A DNA stretch of 41,586 nt from a virus: IMG/VR virus record IMGVR_UViG_3300042541_000564, positions 1 through 41,586 of that record; one strand, given 5' to 3'. This document shows, piece by piece, positions 28,587 to 39,543 of the stretch (position 1 is its first letter; every line of letters starts with the position of its first letter). Below the pieces are notes generated by a model. That model saw only the letters and a program-made list of their open reading frames with translations. It had not been told where the DNA came from and searched no databases. The position numbers and the translations under genes were made by a program.

Positions 28587-30329
28587 ATGACAGACATTGA
28601 CAGCATTGCGCGACGCGTAGAGAACCTTAAGGTACGCTTTGCTGCACGCGATAAACGTATGGCTGATGTTATGGCTGTTCGTAAGGGTAATATAGCATCT
28701 ATCTTCCCAGATATGTTCCCAGATAACATGGAACATCCTATGATTGCTAACTTTATTGACGTTGCTGCCCGCGATTTGGCTGAAGTACTTGCGCCATTGC
28801 CTTCATTTAACTGTTCTGCAGTTAACGTTACCTCTGATAGAGGCCGTTCTTTTGCTGATAAGCGCGGAATGATAGCCAACAACTATGTCTATACCTCACG
28901 ACTACAGTCACAGATGTACTGGGGTGCTGATTGGTACTTCTCATACGGATTCCTGCCTATTCACGTAGAGCCAGACTTTGAAACTAATTTGCCACGTATT
29001 CGCGTGGAAGACCCTATGGGTGTTTACCCTGAATTTGACAGATTTGGTCGCTGTATTGCATACTCAAAGCGTTATATTAAGACTATTGGCGAACTTGCCA
29101 ATGAATACCCTGAGTATGCACGCACTATCCTAGGTGAACTGGGTTGGAATCAAAACACTAACTCACCTATTGAACTTATTCGCTATATGGATAAAGATGT
29201 AACAGTATTCTATATCCCAATGCGCCATAATCTTATTCTTAACGAGGCAAGAAACTTGTTAGGCAAGATGACAGTACACATTGCACGCCGTCCAGCTATT
29301 GATGATGACACGCGCGGACAGTTTGATGATGTTATCTATGTGCAGTTAGCCCGTGCACGCTTTGCTAACCTTGCTATGGAGGCTGCTGAGAAGTCAGTAC
29401 AAGCCCCACTCGTAGTACCACAAGACGTTATCGACCTTCCTATGGGTCCAGACGCAATTATTCGCACTGCCCAGCCTCAAAGCGTAGGCCGTGTGAAACT
29501 AGATGTTCCAGCCGCTGCCTTCCAGGAACAAGCCGCACTCCAATCTGAAATGAGACTTGGTGCACGTTATCCTGAGGGTAGGACTGGAAACATTGACGCC
29601 AGTATTATTACTGGTCAAGGAGTTCAAGCGCTTCTAGGAGCATTTGATTCTCAAATCAAAGCTGGTCAAACAATTCTTGCAGAGACATTAGAAGATGTTA
29701 TTAAAACTGCCTTCACTATGGACCAAGAATTATTTGATATGGATAAGAGTGTTCGTGGAGTTGCCCAAGGCACACCTTATGAACTTAAATATCTACCAAG
29801 CAAAGACATCAAGGGTGACTATTCTGTTGAAGTCCGTTATGGACTTATGGCAGGACTTGACCCATCTCGTGCACTTATCTTCTCACTGCAGGCACTTGGC
29901 GCAGACTTAGTCTCTAAAGACTTTATCCGCCGTGAACTGCCGTTTAGCCTTAACGTTACGCTAGAAGAGCAGCGCATTGAGATTGAAAAGATGCGAGAAA
30001 ACCTAAGTGCAGCAATTACAGCAAGTGCACAGGCAATTCCTACCATGGCAGCACAAGGTCAAGACCCAACAATGCTTATTAAAAACATTGCCGACGTTAT
30101 TGAACGTCGCCGCAAAGGGGAGAGTATAGAGGCTGCTGCGCTGGCCGTGTTTAAGGTGGAAACACCTGAACAACCAGCACAGCCAGAGATGGCTCCACCA
30201 GGCCCACAGGGCCCAGTTGAACAAGCGCCCCTGTCCCCGGCAGTTCCTGGACAACCCTCTGGTGGGGCCCCTCAACAACAAGCACTACCACAAGACTTAC
30301 AAAGTATTTTAGCAGGCCTGGGAGGCTAA
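28587..30329 (+). CDS. Portal protein
   Basis: The 580-residue protein follows terL by six bases. It has a helical N-terminus, a middle region typical of portals (RLQSQMYWGADWYFSYGFLP, VEDPMGVYPEFDRFGRCIAY) and a long C-terminal helical barrel-like stretch. A Pro/Gln-rich tail ends it. It forms the dodecameric DNA gateway at one capsid vertex. Size and order next to terL fit. The Pro-rich tail is probably flexible. Confidence 0.85.
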   Translation: MTDIDSIARRVENLKVRFAARDKRMADVMAVRKGNIASIFPDMFPDNMEHPMIANFIDVAARDLAEVLAPLPSFNCSAVNVTSDRGRSFADKRGMIANNYVYTSRLQSQMYWGADWYFSYGFLPIHVEPDFETNLPRIRVEDPMGVYPEFDRFGRCIAYSKRYIKTIGELANEYPEYARTILGELGWNQNTNSPIELIRYMDKDVTVFYIPMRHNLILNEARNLLGKMTVHIARRPAIDDDTRGQFDDVIYVQLARARFANLAMEAAEKSVQAPLVVPQDVIDLPMGPDAIIRTAQPQSVGRVKLDVPAAAFQEQAALQSEMRLGARYPEGRTGNIDASIITGQGVQALLGAFDSQIKAGQTILAETLEDVIKTAFTMDQELFDMDKSVRGVAQGTPYELKYLPSKDIKGDYSVEVRYGLMAGLDPSRALIFSLQALGADLVSKDFIRRELPFSLNVTLEEQRIEIEKMRENLSAAITASAQAIPTMAAQGQDPTMLIKNIADVIERRRKGESIEAAALAVFKVETPEQPAQPEMAPPGPQGPVEQAPLSPAVPGQPSGGAPQQQALPQDLQSILAGLGG

Positions 30330-30330
30330 C

Positions 30331-30549
30331 ATGGCTACTCGTAAAAAGCAGGTAGTTGATAATGACTACTCTAAGTTAGACGGGTATGCCATTGAGTTAC
30401 ATGAATTTTATAAATCGCTGCGCAGGGCAGGATTTAGCGTTGATAATGCTTTGTATATTCTTTCTGCAAAGCAAGCCTATCCTGATTGGCTACAAACAAT
30501 ACCAACAATAGAAGACGTTAGAAAACACATTGACGAAGATGAGGACTAA
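30331..30549 (+). CDS. Small hypothetical protein (72 aa)
   Basis: ATG 30331 follows GGAGG in the end of the portal gene. The product has a basic N-terminus, then a helix pair (AIELHEFYKSLRRAGFSVDN, ALYILSAKQAYPDWL) and an acidic end (DEDED). It is widely found behind portal genes in similar phages in my memory, but its function is unknown. Perhaps an assembly chaperone. Confidence 0.65.
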   Translation: MATRKKQVVDNDYSKLDGYAIELHEFYKSLRRAGFSVDNALYILSAKQAYPDWLQTIPTIEDVRKHIDEDED

Positions 30550-30551
30550 AA

Positions 30552-30998
30552 ATGGCGATACCACAGGTAGTTTCTGGAGTAGGTGAAGGCGCTAAAAGAG
30601 TCGACAAAAACAATGTAGAGCGTGTACAACGAATTCAACGCAATGCTGAAATTCAACAGGCATCAGGTGGTGCATATGGTAGTCGCAGAATAAACGAAGA
30701 TGATGTTGCAAATGCTCCTATTCCACCAACTGGTAGTGCAGTAAGTGCTAACATAACAATGCCACCTCCTCCACGAACTGTAGCACCTAGCACTAATATT
30801 TTTGACCCTAATGACCCAAATGATATCTTTACTAATGGCGCTGGTGGAAATACTGCAGGTACTGGTCCAGATGGACTTATGGCACGTTTTAATAAGCCTG
30901 ATGCAGGTTATGTTCTTCTTGCTGCTATGTACCAAACGAATCCAACTCCTGAAATTGCCCGTATGCTAGAGGCATATAACGAAGAAGGTATCTTTTAG
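30552..30998 (+). CDS. Hypothetical virion-region protein (148 aa)
   Basis: The N-terminal third is basic and helical. The middle is Pro/Gly/Asn-rich (TMPPPPRTVAPSTN, DPNDPNDIFTNGAGGN) and likely disordered. The end is a short helix (YVLLAAMYQTNPTPEIARML). It overlaps the giant gene by one base (TAGTG). Possibly a linker or cofactor of the giant protein. Not recognised. Confidence 0.65.
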   Translation: MAIPQVVSGVGEGAKRVDKNNVERVQRIQRNAEIQQASGGAYGSRRINEDDVANAPIPPTGSAVSANITMPPPPRTVAPSTNIFDPNDPNDIFTNGAGGNTAGTGPDGLMARFNKPDAGYVLLAAMYQTNPTPEIARMLEAYNEEGIF

Positions 30999-33900
30999 TG
31001 GCGGGTAAAGACCTAATTGATTTAGGTAAATATAGCGACCCCTCTAAATTCAGGGCACCTGGTATGTTTGATAACGCTGGAAGCGTTCTCCAGCAACTTA
31101 TTAATCAAGAGGTCGCTGGTTTAGACGGCAGTCAACACGCTAACTTTGATTCTATTGTAAAGAAGTACCCACATATCAGCAAAGAAATTGTTGTATCTCT
31201 TATACGACAAGGTGCAAATGCTGATACTCCTGGTATTGACAAGATTGTTTCTTTAGATGGCGTTAATCAAGCCATGACTGCTGCAACTGCAATCAAAAAA
31301 CTACCTTCGTTAGCAGAAAAAGATAAAAACTTTCTTTCTACTGTTAAAGATGCTATCTATGGTGGATTAAAAGGCACAACTCGTGTAGGTTTTGCAGCGT
31401 TACGCTCACCATATGACTATCTTACAACTCTTGGACGCGATGTTTACGCTGCTTCTAAAGGCGAAATTGGCGTAGGGCAAGTATTAAAAGATGCAAATGT
31501 TGCAAATTTAGTAGGTCCATCTACTACACTTGGAGCCCTTGGACGGGACATGTTTGACGGCGATGGTGTAAGTACTGGTTCTGGTTTCTTTATTTCTCCA
31601 GAGTCTCGCGTTGGTAAACAACAGGCTAAGGCTATGGGCGCTTATGGTCGTATCAATGGACAGTCTTTTACTATTGGACGAGGACTATTAAAGACAGTTG
31701 GCGCTAATCCAAATAGCACACAATATAAAATTTTATCTGGGATTGTAGATGCAACTCTTAACGTTGCAACCGACCCATCAACTTGGCTTGGACCAGGTGC
31801 ATTAAAGGTTGTCAAAGAGGGAAGTAAAGTTAAACTTGCTTTCCGTGGTGGAAGTTTAAACAAGACTGCTCGTGGTGGACAAGATTTAGCAGAAGCAAAA
31901 AGAATTGCTGCAGAAGAAACACGCCTAGAACAACGCGCTGCTGACATTAAAGACCTTGAGGCTTTGCCTTCAGAAAAAGAATTACTAAAACAACGCTCTG
32001 ATGCTTTGGGTAACATCAAGCGTGACTACGATAATCATTACATGAAAGCCGAAGATGACTATCAGAAGTCTACTCAGCCTAAGGTATACAAAGAAGAAAA
32101 GACTGCTGAAGCTAAACTTCAAAGTCTTAATGACCTATTAAAGGTTTCAGATGTTCCTACTCCTGGTGGGGTTGGACCTAAGGTTGGCATTGAAGCTGCT
32201 GAGGTTAATAAAGTAATTTATGACTCAATTAGAGCAGGCGACCAAGCTGGCATTCTTGATAACTTAACTCAACTAGCCGCTGATGAGAAGAACACACTTA
32301 ATGCGTTTGACGGTATCTTTGTAAATGAATTGCCTTCAACTGGCGTTACATTTGGACATAGTGGAAGTTATGAATTTGCTCTTAAAAAAGGCATAGATAA
32401 AGATTATAAACTTGTTAATTTAACAGAAGATTTTACAGACATTGCTGGCAATACTAAACGAGCAGCAAAAGAAATCAACAACCGTCTTGCACTTCACGTA
32501 GAGTTAGAAGGATTGAGAACTAGTCTTTCTGTATTTCCAGAAGAAATAGCAGTATTTGATAGACTCAATACCCAAGGTTTTGTAGATGATTTGCTTGAGG
32601 GTTCTGGAAGACAAAATCTAGGAACATTTTTAAATGAAGTTTATACGCTTTCAATGGAATTTGATAAGACAGGTGGAGCATTAGCTCAAATTGTTAAGGC
32701 TGTTTCTAAGATTTGGAAGGCAGACGGATTTGAAAATATTCGTGCTATCCATGGTGGAACTGGCGGATATGTATTAAATCCAAAGGTTGTAAGTGGTAAG
32801 GCAATTGATGCTAGCACTGTACTCGGAAGAAGTTTAAATCCACAAGAAGCAGCCGCTGCTATGCTTGATGTTGAGAAGGTTGTCCAGCCATCAGAGCAAG
32901 TTATTGCTACAGCACAGATGGCAGTTGATGCCGCTAAAGCAAATCGTGCTGGTCTAGACCAACGAATTCGCGAAGTCAGGGCTCTACGCAAGTACGTAGA
33001 AAATGACCCTGAACTTGCTGCGCAGATTTTAAACAATCCTGCATACGCTGAACTTAAAGGCGTTATGGATTTAGAGATGCAAATAGGCACGAGAAGGCAT
33101 ATGGCCGAACTGCTTAAAGCAGATACAGGTCTTGTCAGCCATGTTGGTGGTACTCCTGTAGCCGATATTACAAAGGCAAACAAGTATCTATTAGGCAAGC
33201 GCTTTGCTGTTGTTGCTCGATTAATAGCAAACGAATCTAGTCCATCTAAAATCTCTAGATTATTTAGCAATAAGTTAGATATGGATGTAGTTAAAGAACT
33301 AACAGATGCTGGTACTGCAGATGATGTACTCAGAGTACTACGCAGAAATCTAGGACTTGGTGATACTGACCCAAGTATTGCCCGTTCTGCCTTGTTAAAA
33401 GCAAATGTGGCTATTGAAAATCTGCAACCAATGATAAAATTATCAACCCCAGTGAGCCAAAAGATGCTTGCTGGCGTTGAACGTATGGAAAACTTACTTA
33501 CAAGAACTGTCGTCCGTTCTGTCATTGTACCTCTAGATGACCTAGATAGACTCTCTAAAGAACTACGCAACTGGATGGCTGTTGTAAAGGTTCCTGAAAA
33601 CATTATTGATGAAACAATAGATAAACTTGTAAAAGCAGATGGAACTAGCGATAGAAGTCTACGGACAATCCGTTCTAAGATTATTCAAGATTCCTTTACC
33701 GCTGCACACGTTGCTATGGTAAATGCTTATGGCAAGGGAGACCCAAAACTCCTTGAGATACTAGAACGTGAACTACGCGCATCCGGCCCAGTAAAAAATC
33801 TTAGCACACAGTATCCATTAAATGGTTCGCTACCTAGCGACATACCAGGTGTTATGACTTATGATGGTAAGCAAGTTGATATGACTGGTGCTGTCTATGC

Positions 33901-36900
33901 GTATCAATTCTTAGATAGCGTTGTTCGATTGCCAGATACAAAGCCAATTGTTCGTGCTATTCAGAATTACACTAAGTCTGGACCACTTATTGGAACTCGT
34001 AATGCTCTAGACCTTTTTGCAACAGAAGCAGCAAGCGTTTGGAAAACAACTCAGTTGGCTTTCCGTATATCTTATATGCTCCGCAATGTTGGTGAGATGC
34101 AATTCCGCCAATACCTATCAGGCCACGATACTTTGCTTAACCACCCAGCAGGCTACATTGCCATGTTAATGGCAGACCCTAATGGTAATGCTTGGCAGAA
34201 GTTTGCATCTACTTGGGCTAAGTATGAGAATGATATCTTAGGTAATTCTTTTAAAGACCCTCAGGCAGCCAAAGCAGCAACTGTTGCTATCGATGAACAC
34301 CTACGTCAAATGGGTCGTCGAGTAAGTGCTGGAGATGCGCGCTCTACGGATGTTAAAGTTCGTATGATTGGCAAGATGTACAAGATTGTTAACAATGCTG
34401 ATGCAAACTACCATGAGGCATTAGCCACATCATTGAGTCGTTTTGATGTAGATGATATCATGCAGTTAGTTGCTAAGGCAGATACTGATGTAGCCAAGAA
34501 CGCTATTGTCGACAAACTTATTGCCAATGAGACTGTTAAGATAAATAACGTTGACCGTACTGATGTCCTTAAAGAAATTTATGACGCCTCAAGAGTTACT
34601 GTCCAAAATCGTAGTGTCTCAGATTTTGCAAAACTTTTTCTTAAAGACGCAGACCTTGAATTTAGTTACGATAATTTAAACCGTGAGAATATTTACAACT
34701 GGATGTTTGACCCTAATTCAACCGCCAGTTATGAAACCGCTCTTGTTAACCTTATGGGTACTGGAGAAAAAGGTTCCTATATCCGTAAACTCCTAGCCGA
34801 TGGAGTGGTTGTTGTCCCTGGCAAAAAGGGAAATGAAATCATACGTATGCCTCGCTATCGAGACATGAACAAGTATGAGGACATGGATGTAGCAGATAAA
34901 GCATTTAAGGCACAACTTGTTAAGCATTTTCCTTCAGAGGAAATGCCTGGCGGTAAAGCAATCTATGCAGATACCAAGACATTGATGGCTGCCGAAGAGT
35001 CTAAACTCAAGCAAATGGTTAATGCCTTCTTTGAAGTCTCTGCTAAACTTGAAAACCTTGTCAACTTTGGACCAGAGTATCGTATGGCATACTGGGATTA
35101 CATCGGTAGATACGCACCGTCAATGAGTGTTGCTGACCTCAAGACTTTGCAAAAGAATGCCTTTGAAACTCTCGTAAAGATTAGAGTCCCTAACTCTTCT
35201 GGTAAGTTAATTGCTGTGGGTAAGAAACACCCTACTATCTCTATCATTAACAGAGAGATTAGAAAGCGTGAGAACGACCCAATAAAGGCTAAAGGCATCA
35301 TGTCCATAGGGGATGTTAATGATACGGCTGCACGCAAGGCTTCTTTGTATGTAAAAGATTTATTCTATGATGCAAACAACCAGATTGATGCAGCAAATAA
35401 ACTTAGACTTATATTTCCCTTCGTTCAGGCCTGGGGTAATACAATAAGAAAATGGGGAGAACTTGGCGTTCAGAACCCAGTCAAGGTTATACGCTTTGGT
35501 AAGGGCTTTGATGCGCTTACAAAGCCAGGCTCAGGTGCTATCTATGACCTCACCAACACAAACTATGACGAAGAGCAAGGCTTCTTCTACAAGGATGAGT
35601 TTGGTACCCAGCGCTTCCGCTATCCACTCAGTGGATTATTCGGTGGCTTTGCTGGTATGGCACAAGGAAAGTTTCCTAAAGAAGCTTTAAACCTAACAGC
35701 CCCAGTTCAATCTCTTAACTTAGCATTCGGTTCCGTAAACCCAGGTTTCCCTGGACTAGGTCCTGTAGTTTCAACTCCTTTCTTAATGACTGGTAAATCA
35801 CAAGCATTTGGACCAGGTTGGGACTTTATGCGTAATATTCTATTTCCATTTGGAGAACCAGGTGGAAAAGGCGTAGGAGCATTAACGCAAATCGCATTAC
35901 CAGCATGGCTTAATAAATCTTTCTTGTATGCTATCAACGACCAGACAATGGTTGAGCGTGGTGTTAAAGATTGGGCAGGCTACTTAGCCTCTACCCAAGA
36001 CTATGGTGATAACCCATTTGCTAACGATGCTGCTAGAACTAAACTCTTTGCTGATGCAGAGGGTATGTCTCGTTGGACTGGTCTCTTCACTGCACTATTC
36101 CAGAGCATAGCACCAGCAACGCCTTCTCAAGAGGTACTGGCTGCAGTAAAGACACCAGAGGGCAAATATAGTTTTGTATCTCAAACCGTTCTTTACAAGG
36201 CATGGGATGAGATTTCAAGAGCAAACCCTGGTAACTATCCAGAGGCTGTAGCACAATTTATGGATAAGTTTGGCAAAGAGAATATCTTGCCTATTATCAG
36301 TGGTTCTACTAAGTCTATTACTGGAACCGAAGATGCTTGGTCTTTCTTAAATAAGAATCCTCAAATGGCAGATAAGTACGCTACTAAGGATGCTGACGTA
36401 ATTCCATACTTCTTCCCTGGTGGAGAAGCAGCCGTTTCTTACTACAACTGGCAGAGCGCAACAAGTCGCCGTGAGAAGTTAAGCACAGAAGAAATTGCTG
36501 CTGCTGCTGAGGAACTTGTTTACAAGTCAGAACTAGCCCAAATTGGCAGAGAACAGGCTGAGAATACCTACTCAGATGTATGGTACACACAGCAAGTTAT
36601 TGCCCTTAATAAGGTATACGGCAACGCTCCTACCAGCAATGTAATTACTGGTCGCCAAGAAGCACGAGCAGCCAATGTTGGTAAGGCTCTTAAAGAAGAA
36701 GCATTTAAAATGTCTCCTATTTATACTGAAGTTAAAGAGTTCTATGCTGCTTATGATAATGCAATTAAGCAATTACAAGATGCAAGAGTTACACCGAATC
36801 CCGATTTGGGAAGTAGTTTCTGGCTAAATACAAAGTATAGAGAGGAACTGCAAACCTTGGGAAATAAACTTATGCTTGACAACCCAGCGTTCTCTCGTAT

Positions 36901-36946
36901 GTACTACTCTGTATTTGCAAACTTATTAAAGAAAACGGATAAATAA
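30998..36946 (+). CDS. Giant internal-virion-type protein (1982 aa)
   Basis: A single uninterrupted frame from GTG 30998 fills 5.9 kb. The product is mainly helical, with long charged coiled segments (residues ~300-400 and ~640-750). Several hydrophobic, Gly/Pro-rich stretches occur near residues 1460-1660, including LRLIFPFVQAWGNTIRKWG and LSGLFGGFAGMAQG. This resembles large ejection or internal virion proteins of short-tailed phages rather than a tape measure, which is usually placed among tail genes. No polymerase or lysozyme motif was seen. It could cross the host membrane during DNA entry. Confidence 0.65.
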   Translation: MAGKDLIDLGKYSDPSKFRAPGMFDNAGSVLQQLINQEVAGLDGSQHANFDSIVKKYPHISKEIVVSLIRQGANADTPGIDKIVSLDGVNQAMTAATAIKKLPSLAEKDKNFLSTVKDAIYGGLKGTTRVGFAALRSPYDYLTTLGRDVYAASKGEIGVGQVLKDANVANLVGPSTTLGALGRDMFDGDGVSTGSGFFISPESRVGKQQAKAMGAYGRINGQSFTIGRGLLKTVGANPNSTQYKILSGIVDATLNVATDPSTWLGPGALKVVKEGSKVKLAFRGGSLNKTARGGQDLAEAKRIAAEETRLEQRAADIKDLEALPSEKELLKQRSDALGNIKRDYDNHYMKAEDDYQKSTQPKVYKEEKTAEAKLQSLNDLLKVSDVPTPGGVGPKVGIEAAEVNKVIYDSIRAGDQAGILDNLTQLAADEKNTLNAFDGIFVNELPSTGVTFGHSGSYEFALKKGIDKDYKLVNLTEDFTDIAGNTKRAAKEINNRLALHVELEGLRTSLSVFPEEIAVFDRLNTQGFVDDLLEGSGRQNLGTFLNEVYTLSMEFDKTGGALAQIVKAVSKIWKADGFENIRAIHGGTGGYVLNPKVVSGKAIDASTVLGRSLNPQEAAAAMLDVEKVVQPSEQVIATAQMAVDAAKANRAGLDQRIREVRALRKYVENDPELAAQILNNPAYAELKGVMDLEMQIGTRRHMAELLKADTGLVSHVGGTPVADITKANKYLLGKRFAVVARLIANESSPSKISRLFSNKLDMDVVKELTDAGTADDVLRVLRRNLGLGDTDPSIARSALLKANVAIENLQPMIKLSTPVSQKMLAGVERMENLLTRTVVRSVIVPLDDLDRLSKELRNWMAVVKVPENIIDETIDKLVKADGTSDRSLRTIRSKIIQDSFTAAHVAMVNAYGKGDPKLLEILERELRASGPVKNLSTQYPLNGSLPSDIPGVMTYDGKQVDMTGAVYAYQFLDSVVRLPDTKPIVRAIQNYTKSGPLIGTRNALDLFATEAASVWKTTQLAFRISYMLRNVGEMQFRQYLSGHDTLLNHPAGYIAMLMADPNGNAWQKFASTWAKYENDILGNSFKDPQAAKAATVAIDEHLRQMGRRVSAGDARSTDVKVRMIGKMYKIVNNADANYHEALATSLSRFDVDDIMQLVAKADTDVAKNAIVDKLIANETVKINNVDRTDVLKEIYDASRVTVQNRSVSDFAKLFLKDADLEFSYDNLNRENIYNWMFDPNSTASYETALVNLMGTGEKGSYIRKLLADGVVVVPGKKGNEIIRMPRYRDMNKYEDMDVADKAFKAQLVKHFPSEEMPGGKAIYADTKTLMAAEESKLKQMVNAFFEVSAKLENLVNFGPEYRMAYWDYIGRYAPSMSVADLKTLQKNAFETLVKIRVPNSSGKLIAVGKKHPTISIINREIRKRENDPIKAKGIMSIGDVNDTAARKASLYVKDLFYDANNQIDAANKLRLIFPFVQAWGNTIRKWGELGVQNPVKVIRFGKGFDALTKPGSGAIYDLTNTNYDEEQGFFYKDEFGTQRFRYPLSGLFGGFAGMAQGKFPKEALNLTAPVQSLNLAFGSVNPGFPGLGPVVSTPFLMTGKSQAFGPGWDFMRNILFPFGEPGGKGVGALTQIALPAWLNKSFLYAINDQTMVERGVKDWAGYLASTQDYGDNPFANDAARTKLFADAEGMSRWTGLFTALFQSIAPATPSQEVLAAVKTPEGKYSFVSQTVLYKAWDEISRANPGNYPEAVAQFMDKFGKENILPIISGSTKSITGTEDAWSFLNKNPQMADKYATKDADVIPYFFPGGEAAVSYYNWQSATSRREKLSTEEIAAAAEELVYKSELAQIGREQAENTYSDVWYTQQVIALNKVYGNAPTSNVITGRQEARAANVGKALKEEAFKMSPIYTEVKEFYAAYDNAIKQLQDARVTPNPDLGSSFWLNTKYREELQTLGNKLMLDNPAFSRMYYSVFANLLKKTDK

Positions 36947-38224
36947 ATGGCTAATGCTCCTTGGGGTAATACAAAAATTACTGGCAACAGTGCCGCTGGT
37001 CCGACAACTGGCAACGCACAACAAAGCATTAGCGCGATAATTCGTGCTCAGGGTGGACTGTATGAGAATGCATTTTCTATCTCAGACCCGTTTGCTTTTG
37101 CAGCCAAGGCTGCTGAGAAGTTAGATGCCTTAAAGAAGAGTTCAACACTTCGTCCTGGCATGAGTGACTTTGAATATATGCAGGCATTGCTTCGTAGTTC
37201 TGGTAAGTCAAAAGGAACTGGTCCGCTAGGCGCAACTGATAATAAAGATATCTCAGCCTTTAAGACAGTACTGCAGAATGCATACCTTGATGGTGTTACT
37301 TGGAACCAGTGGTTAGAAAATGACATCAAGTTTGGCGCAAAGCCAGAAGGTAAAAAGGGTCCTTCCTATAATCCAATTTACAGCAAGGATATATCAACTG
37401 CCCTTAAACTTATAGATAGCACTGATGCCGAAAACATTCTATCAGATACCTATTTCAAGGCATTTAGTGAGTATCCATCCGTTGATTTAATTTCTAAATT
37501 TAAGTCATCTTATGCTAAGGAAGCAACACGCCAAAAGGCAACTGTTACTTCTGAATCAGTTGTTAAATATGTACCTGTTCTAAACTCTAAGGGTAAGGCT
37601 ACATATAATAAAGACGGCAGTCCTGTAATGAAAGCAGTTACAACTAGCAGTCAGAGTACTACGGGACAAGGTTTTACAGAAGAGGAACAACAAGACTTCC
37701 TTGCTCAATATATTGTTGATAACTCTCCTAAGGGTGCCTTTGACGCTGCAACTATTGGTGGAGCAGCAAAGACCTACTATGACCTATTGAGCCAGTCACA
37801 CACTCTTAACTATGAAGACACTCCAAATATTGCAGAACTTACTCCTATTATTAAATCTCTTTTGTCTGCAACAGACCAAGGCGTAATTGACGAGACAGTT
37901 AAAAAGTATCAAAATGACGTCAGGACTAAAGTGGGAAATAAGTTCATGGGTGTATCCGAATACGTCAAATCTGGTGGGGATGCAAGAACTATTGTAGACC
38001 CCCTACTAAAATCTTTATCAGCAAACCTTGAAACTGATATTAATCAAAATGATAAGTTAGCAATTAAACTTCTTAACTATCAAGGTGCAGATGGCAAGTT
38101 CCGTCTTCCAAATCAATATGAAATTGACCAGGCAGTTATGGCTGATTCTCGTTTTGGTGCGACTTCCAAAGCCAAGAATGAAGCAGTTAACTTATTCCAG
38201 AGTTTGAAGGGGGCACTAGGTTAA
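36947..38224 (+). CDS. Putative internal virion protein (425 aa)
   Basis: It begins the base after the giant gene stop. The N-terminus is Gly/Asn/Thr-rich (WGNTKITGNSAAGPTTGNAQ), and the rest is helical with mixed charge. It has no Cys pairs or membrane segments. It stands with its two neighbours between portal and scaffold genes, so it is probably part of the same ejection/internal complex. No family recognised. Confidence 0.6.
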   Translation: MANAPWGNTKITGNSAAGPTTGNAQQSISAIIRAQGGLYENAFSISDPFAFAAKAAEKLDALKKSSTLRPGMSDFEYMQALLRSSGKSKGTGPLGATDNKDISAFKTVLQNAYLDGVTWNQWLENDIKFGAKPEGKKGPSYNPIYSKDISTALKLIDSTDAENILSDTYFKAFSEYPSVDLISKFKSSYAKEATRQKATVTSESVVKYVPVLNSKGKATYNKDGSPVMKAVTTSSQSTTGQGFTEEEQQDFLAQYIVDNSPKGAFDAATIGGAAKTYYDLLSQSHTLNYEDTPNIAELTPIIKSLLSATDQGVIDETVKKYQNDVRTKVGNKFMGVSEYVKSGGDARTIVDPLLKSLSANLETDINQNDKLAIKLLNYQGADGKFRLPNQYEIDQAVMADSRFGATSKAKNEAVNLFQSLKGALG

Positions 38225-39543
38225 TGGCACAGACAGCAGCCCAGAAAAAAGCAGCATCATTAGCCTTATTAAAAAAGGCAGAAGCCGCATTAAAACGCGC
38301 ACAAGCAGCAGACGACAATTCATCTGAAATTGCTGCAACAGCCAGAAGGCGTGCAGTAATTGATACTGCACCTGCTCCAGTTGCAACCCGTAGTTCACGA
38401 GCAGCAGAGGTAACTGCAGCACGTCTTGCTAGTTCACCTATAGCCCAAGAAGCGGCTAGAACAACTGCAGCATTAAAATCTTTTACTGCCAAGGGTGGAC
38501 TACTTGGTGTTCCAGGTAGCAATATTCCTGGTTATAAACCTGTTACTGTAAATCCTACATTCAATCCTACGGTAAATCCTGTTGTAAATCCTACTATTGC
38601 CGATACTACTGATACTACTGAAGTTGCCGCTCCATCAACTAATATAACTGTACTCAAGTCATTGCTTTCTAGCCTTGGCTATAGCAAGACACTAGTTGAC
38701 TCATCTACCCAGTACTTTATGTCTTTAATCGCAGAGGGACTTGACTACGATAATATCGTATCTCTATACACAGATGCAAAAGACTACACTTTAAAAAATG
38801 GGCAAAAGGTTACTTCCCCATTCTATGAGCAATACGGTTACCTCAATGAGGGACTTACTCAACCTAAGAGTGCTTCTGCGTTGTTTAACTTTGTTGAGGG
38901 CACAAAGAACCTTATCAAGAGTTACAATATCAGTTCTAAATTTGCAGAGCCTGATGCTCTCAAGAAGTACATAGCCAACAACGTTACTGTTGAAAAACTT
39001 GATGAGCGTATTATGTCTGCTAAGTTGAGGACAATTACAGCAGACCCACAGTACGTCAATACGTTAAGACAACTTAAGTATATCAATAATTCAGAAGATT
39101 TAACAGACTTCTTCTTAGACCCTAAAATTGGTGAAGCCCAGTTAGAAATTAATCGTAAGACAGCCTCCTTTGCAACTGAGGCATTGCGTCGTGCTGATAA
39201 AGGAATTTCTTTCAATGCGGATGCTCTTACAAGAAATGCCGCTAATCTTATTTCTCAAGGCCGTTCAGAGGCTCAGATTGCTGATATTGCTAACCAAGGA
39301 TATGAGACAATTGGTCAAGTACTTCAGCCATCAGTTGGTCTATCAAATATCTTTGAAGGTGCCAATGCGGCAAATGCGCAGACTATCCAAACAGAACTTG
39401 AAGCAGAACAGTTCCTTGGTCTAGAGTCCGCGCGTCGCAAGAAGTTAAAAGAACTAGGCACTAACATCTTTAAACAATCGACTGGAATGAGCACAGGAAG
39501 AACAGTTTCCTACAGCAATTACTCAAGCGCTGGTCAAATATAA
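38224..39543 (+). CDS. Putative internal virion protein (439 aa) with Asn-Pro repeats
   Basis: The N-terminal ~90 residues are an Ala/Lys/Arg-rich coiled coil. A linker with four imperfect units of (T/V)NPT (TVNPTFNPTVNPVVNPTI) follows, then a helical domain to the end. The Pro-Asn repeats probably form an extended spacer. It overlaps the 425-residue gene by one base (TAATG). It is the third member of the large-protein block before the scaffold. Confidence 0.6.
   Translation: MAQTAAQKKAASLALLKKAEAALKRAQAADDNSSEIAATARRRAVIDTAPAPVATRSSRAAEVTAARLASSPIAQEAARTTAALKSFTAKGGLLGVPGSNIPGYKPVTVNPTFNPTVNPVVNPTIADTTDTTEVAAPSTNITVLKSLLSSLGYSKTLVDSSTQYFMSLIAEGLDYDNIVSLYTDAKDYTLKNGQKVTSPFYEQYGYLNEGLTQPKSASALFNFVEGTKNLIKSYNISSKFAEPDALKKYIANNVTVEKLDERIMSAKLRTITADPQYVNTLRQLKYINNSEDLTDFFLDPKIGEAQLEINRKTASFATEALRRADKGISFNADALTRNAANLISQGRSEAQIADIANQGYETIGQVLQPSVGLSNIFEGANAANAQTIQTELEAEQFLGLESARRKKLKELGTNIFKQSTGMSTGRTVSYSNYSSAGQI

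Noticed and set aside
32686-33603. Long reverse-strand open frame (305 codons)
   Set aside because: It lies entirely inside the giant + strand gene, is Ser/Leu-rich as expected for an antisense shadow, and lacks a ribosome binding site.
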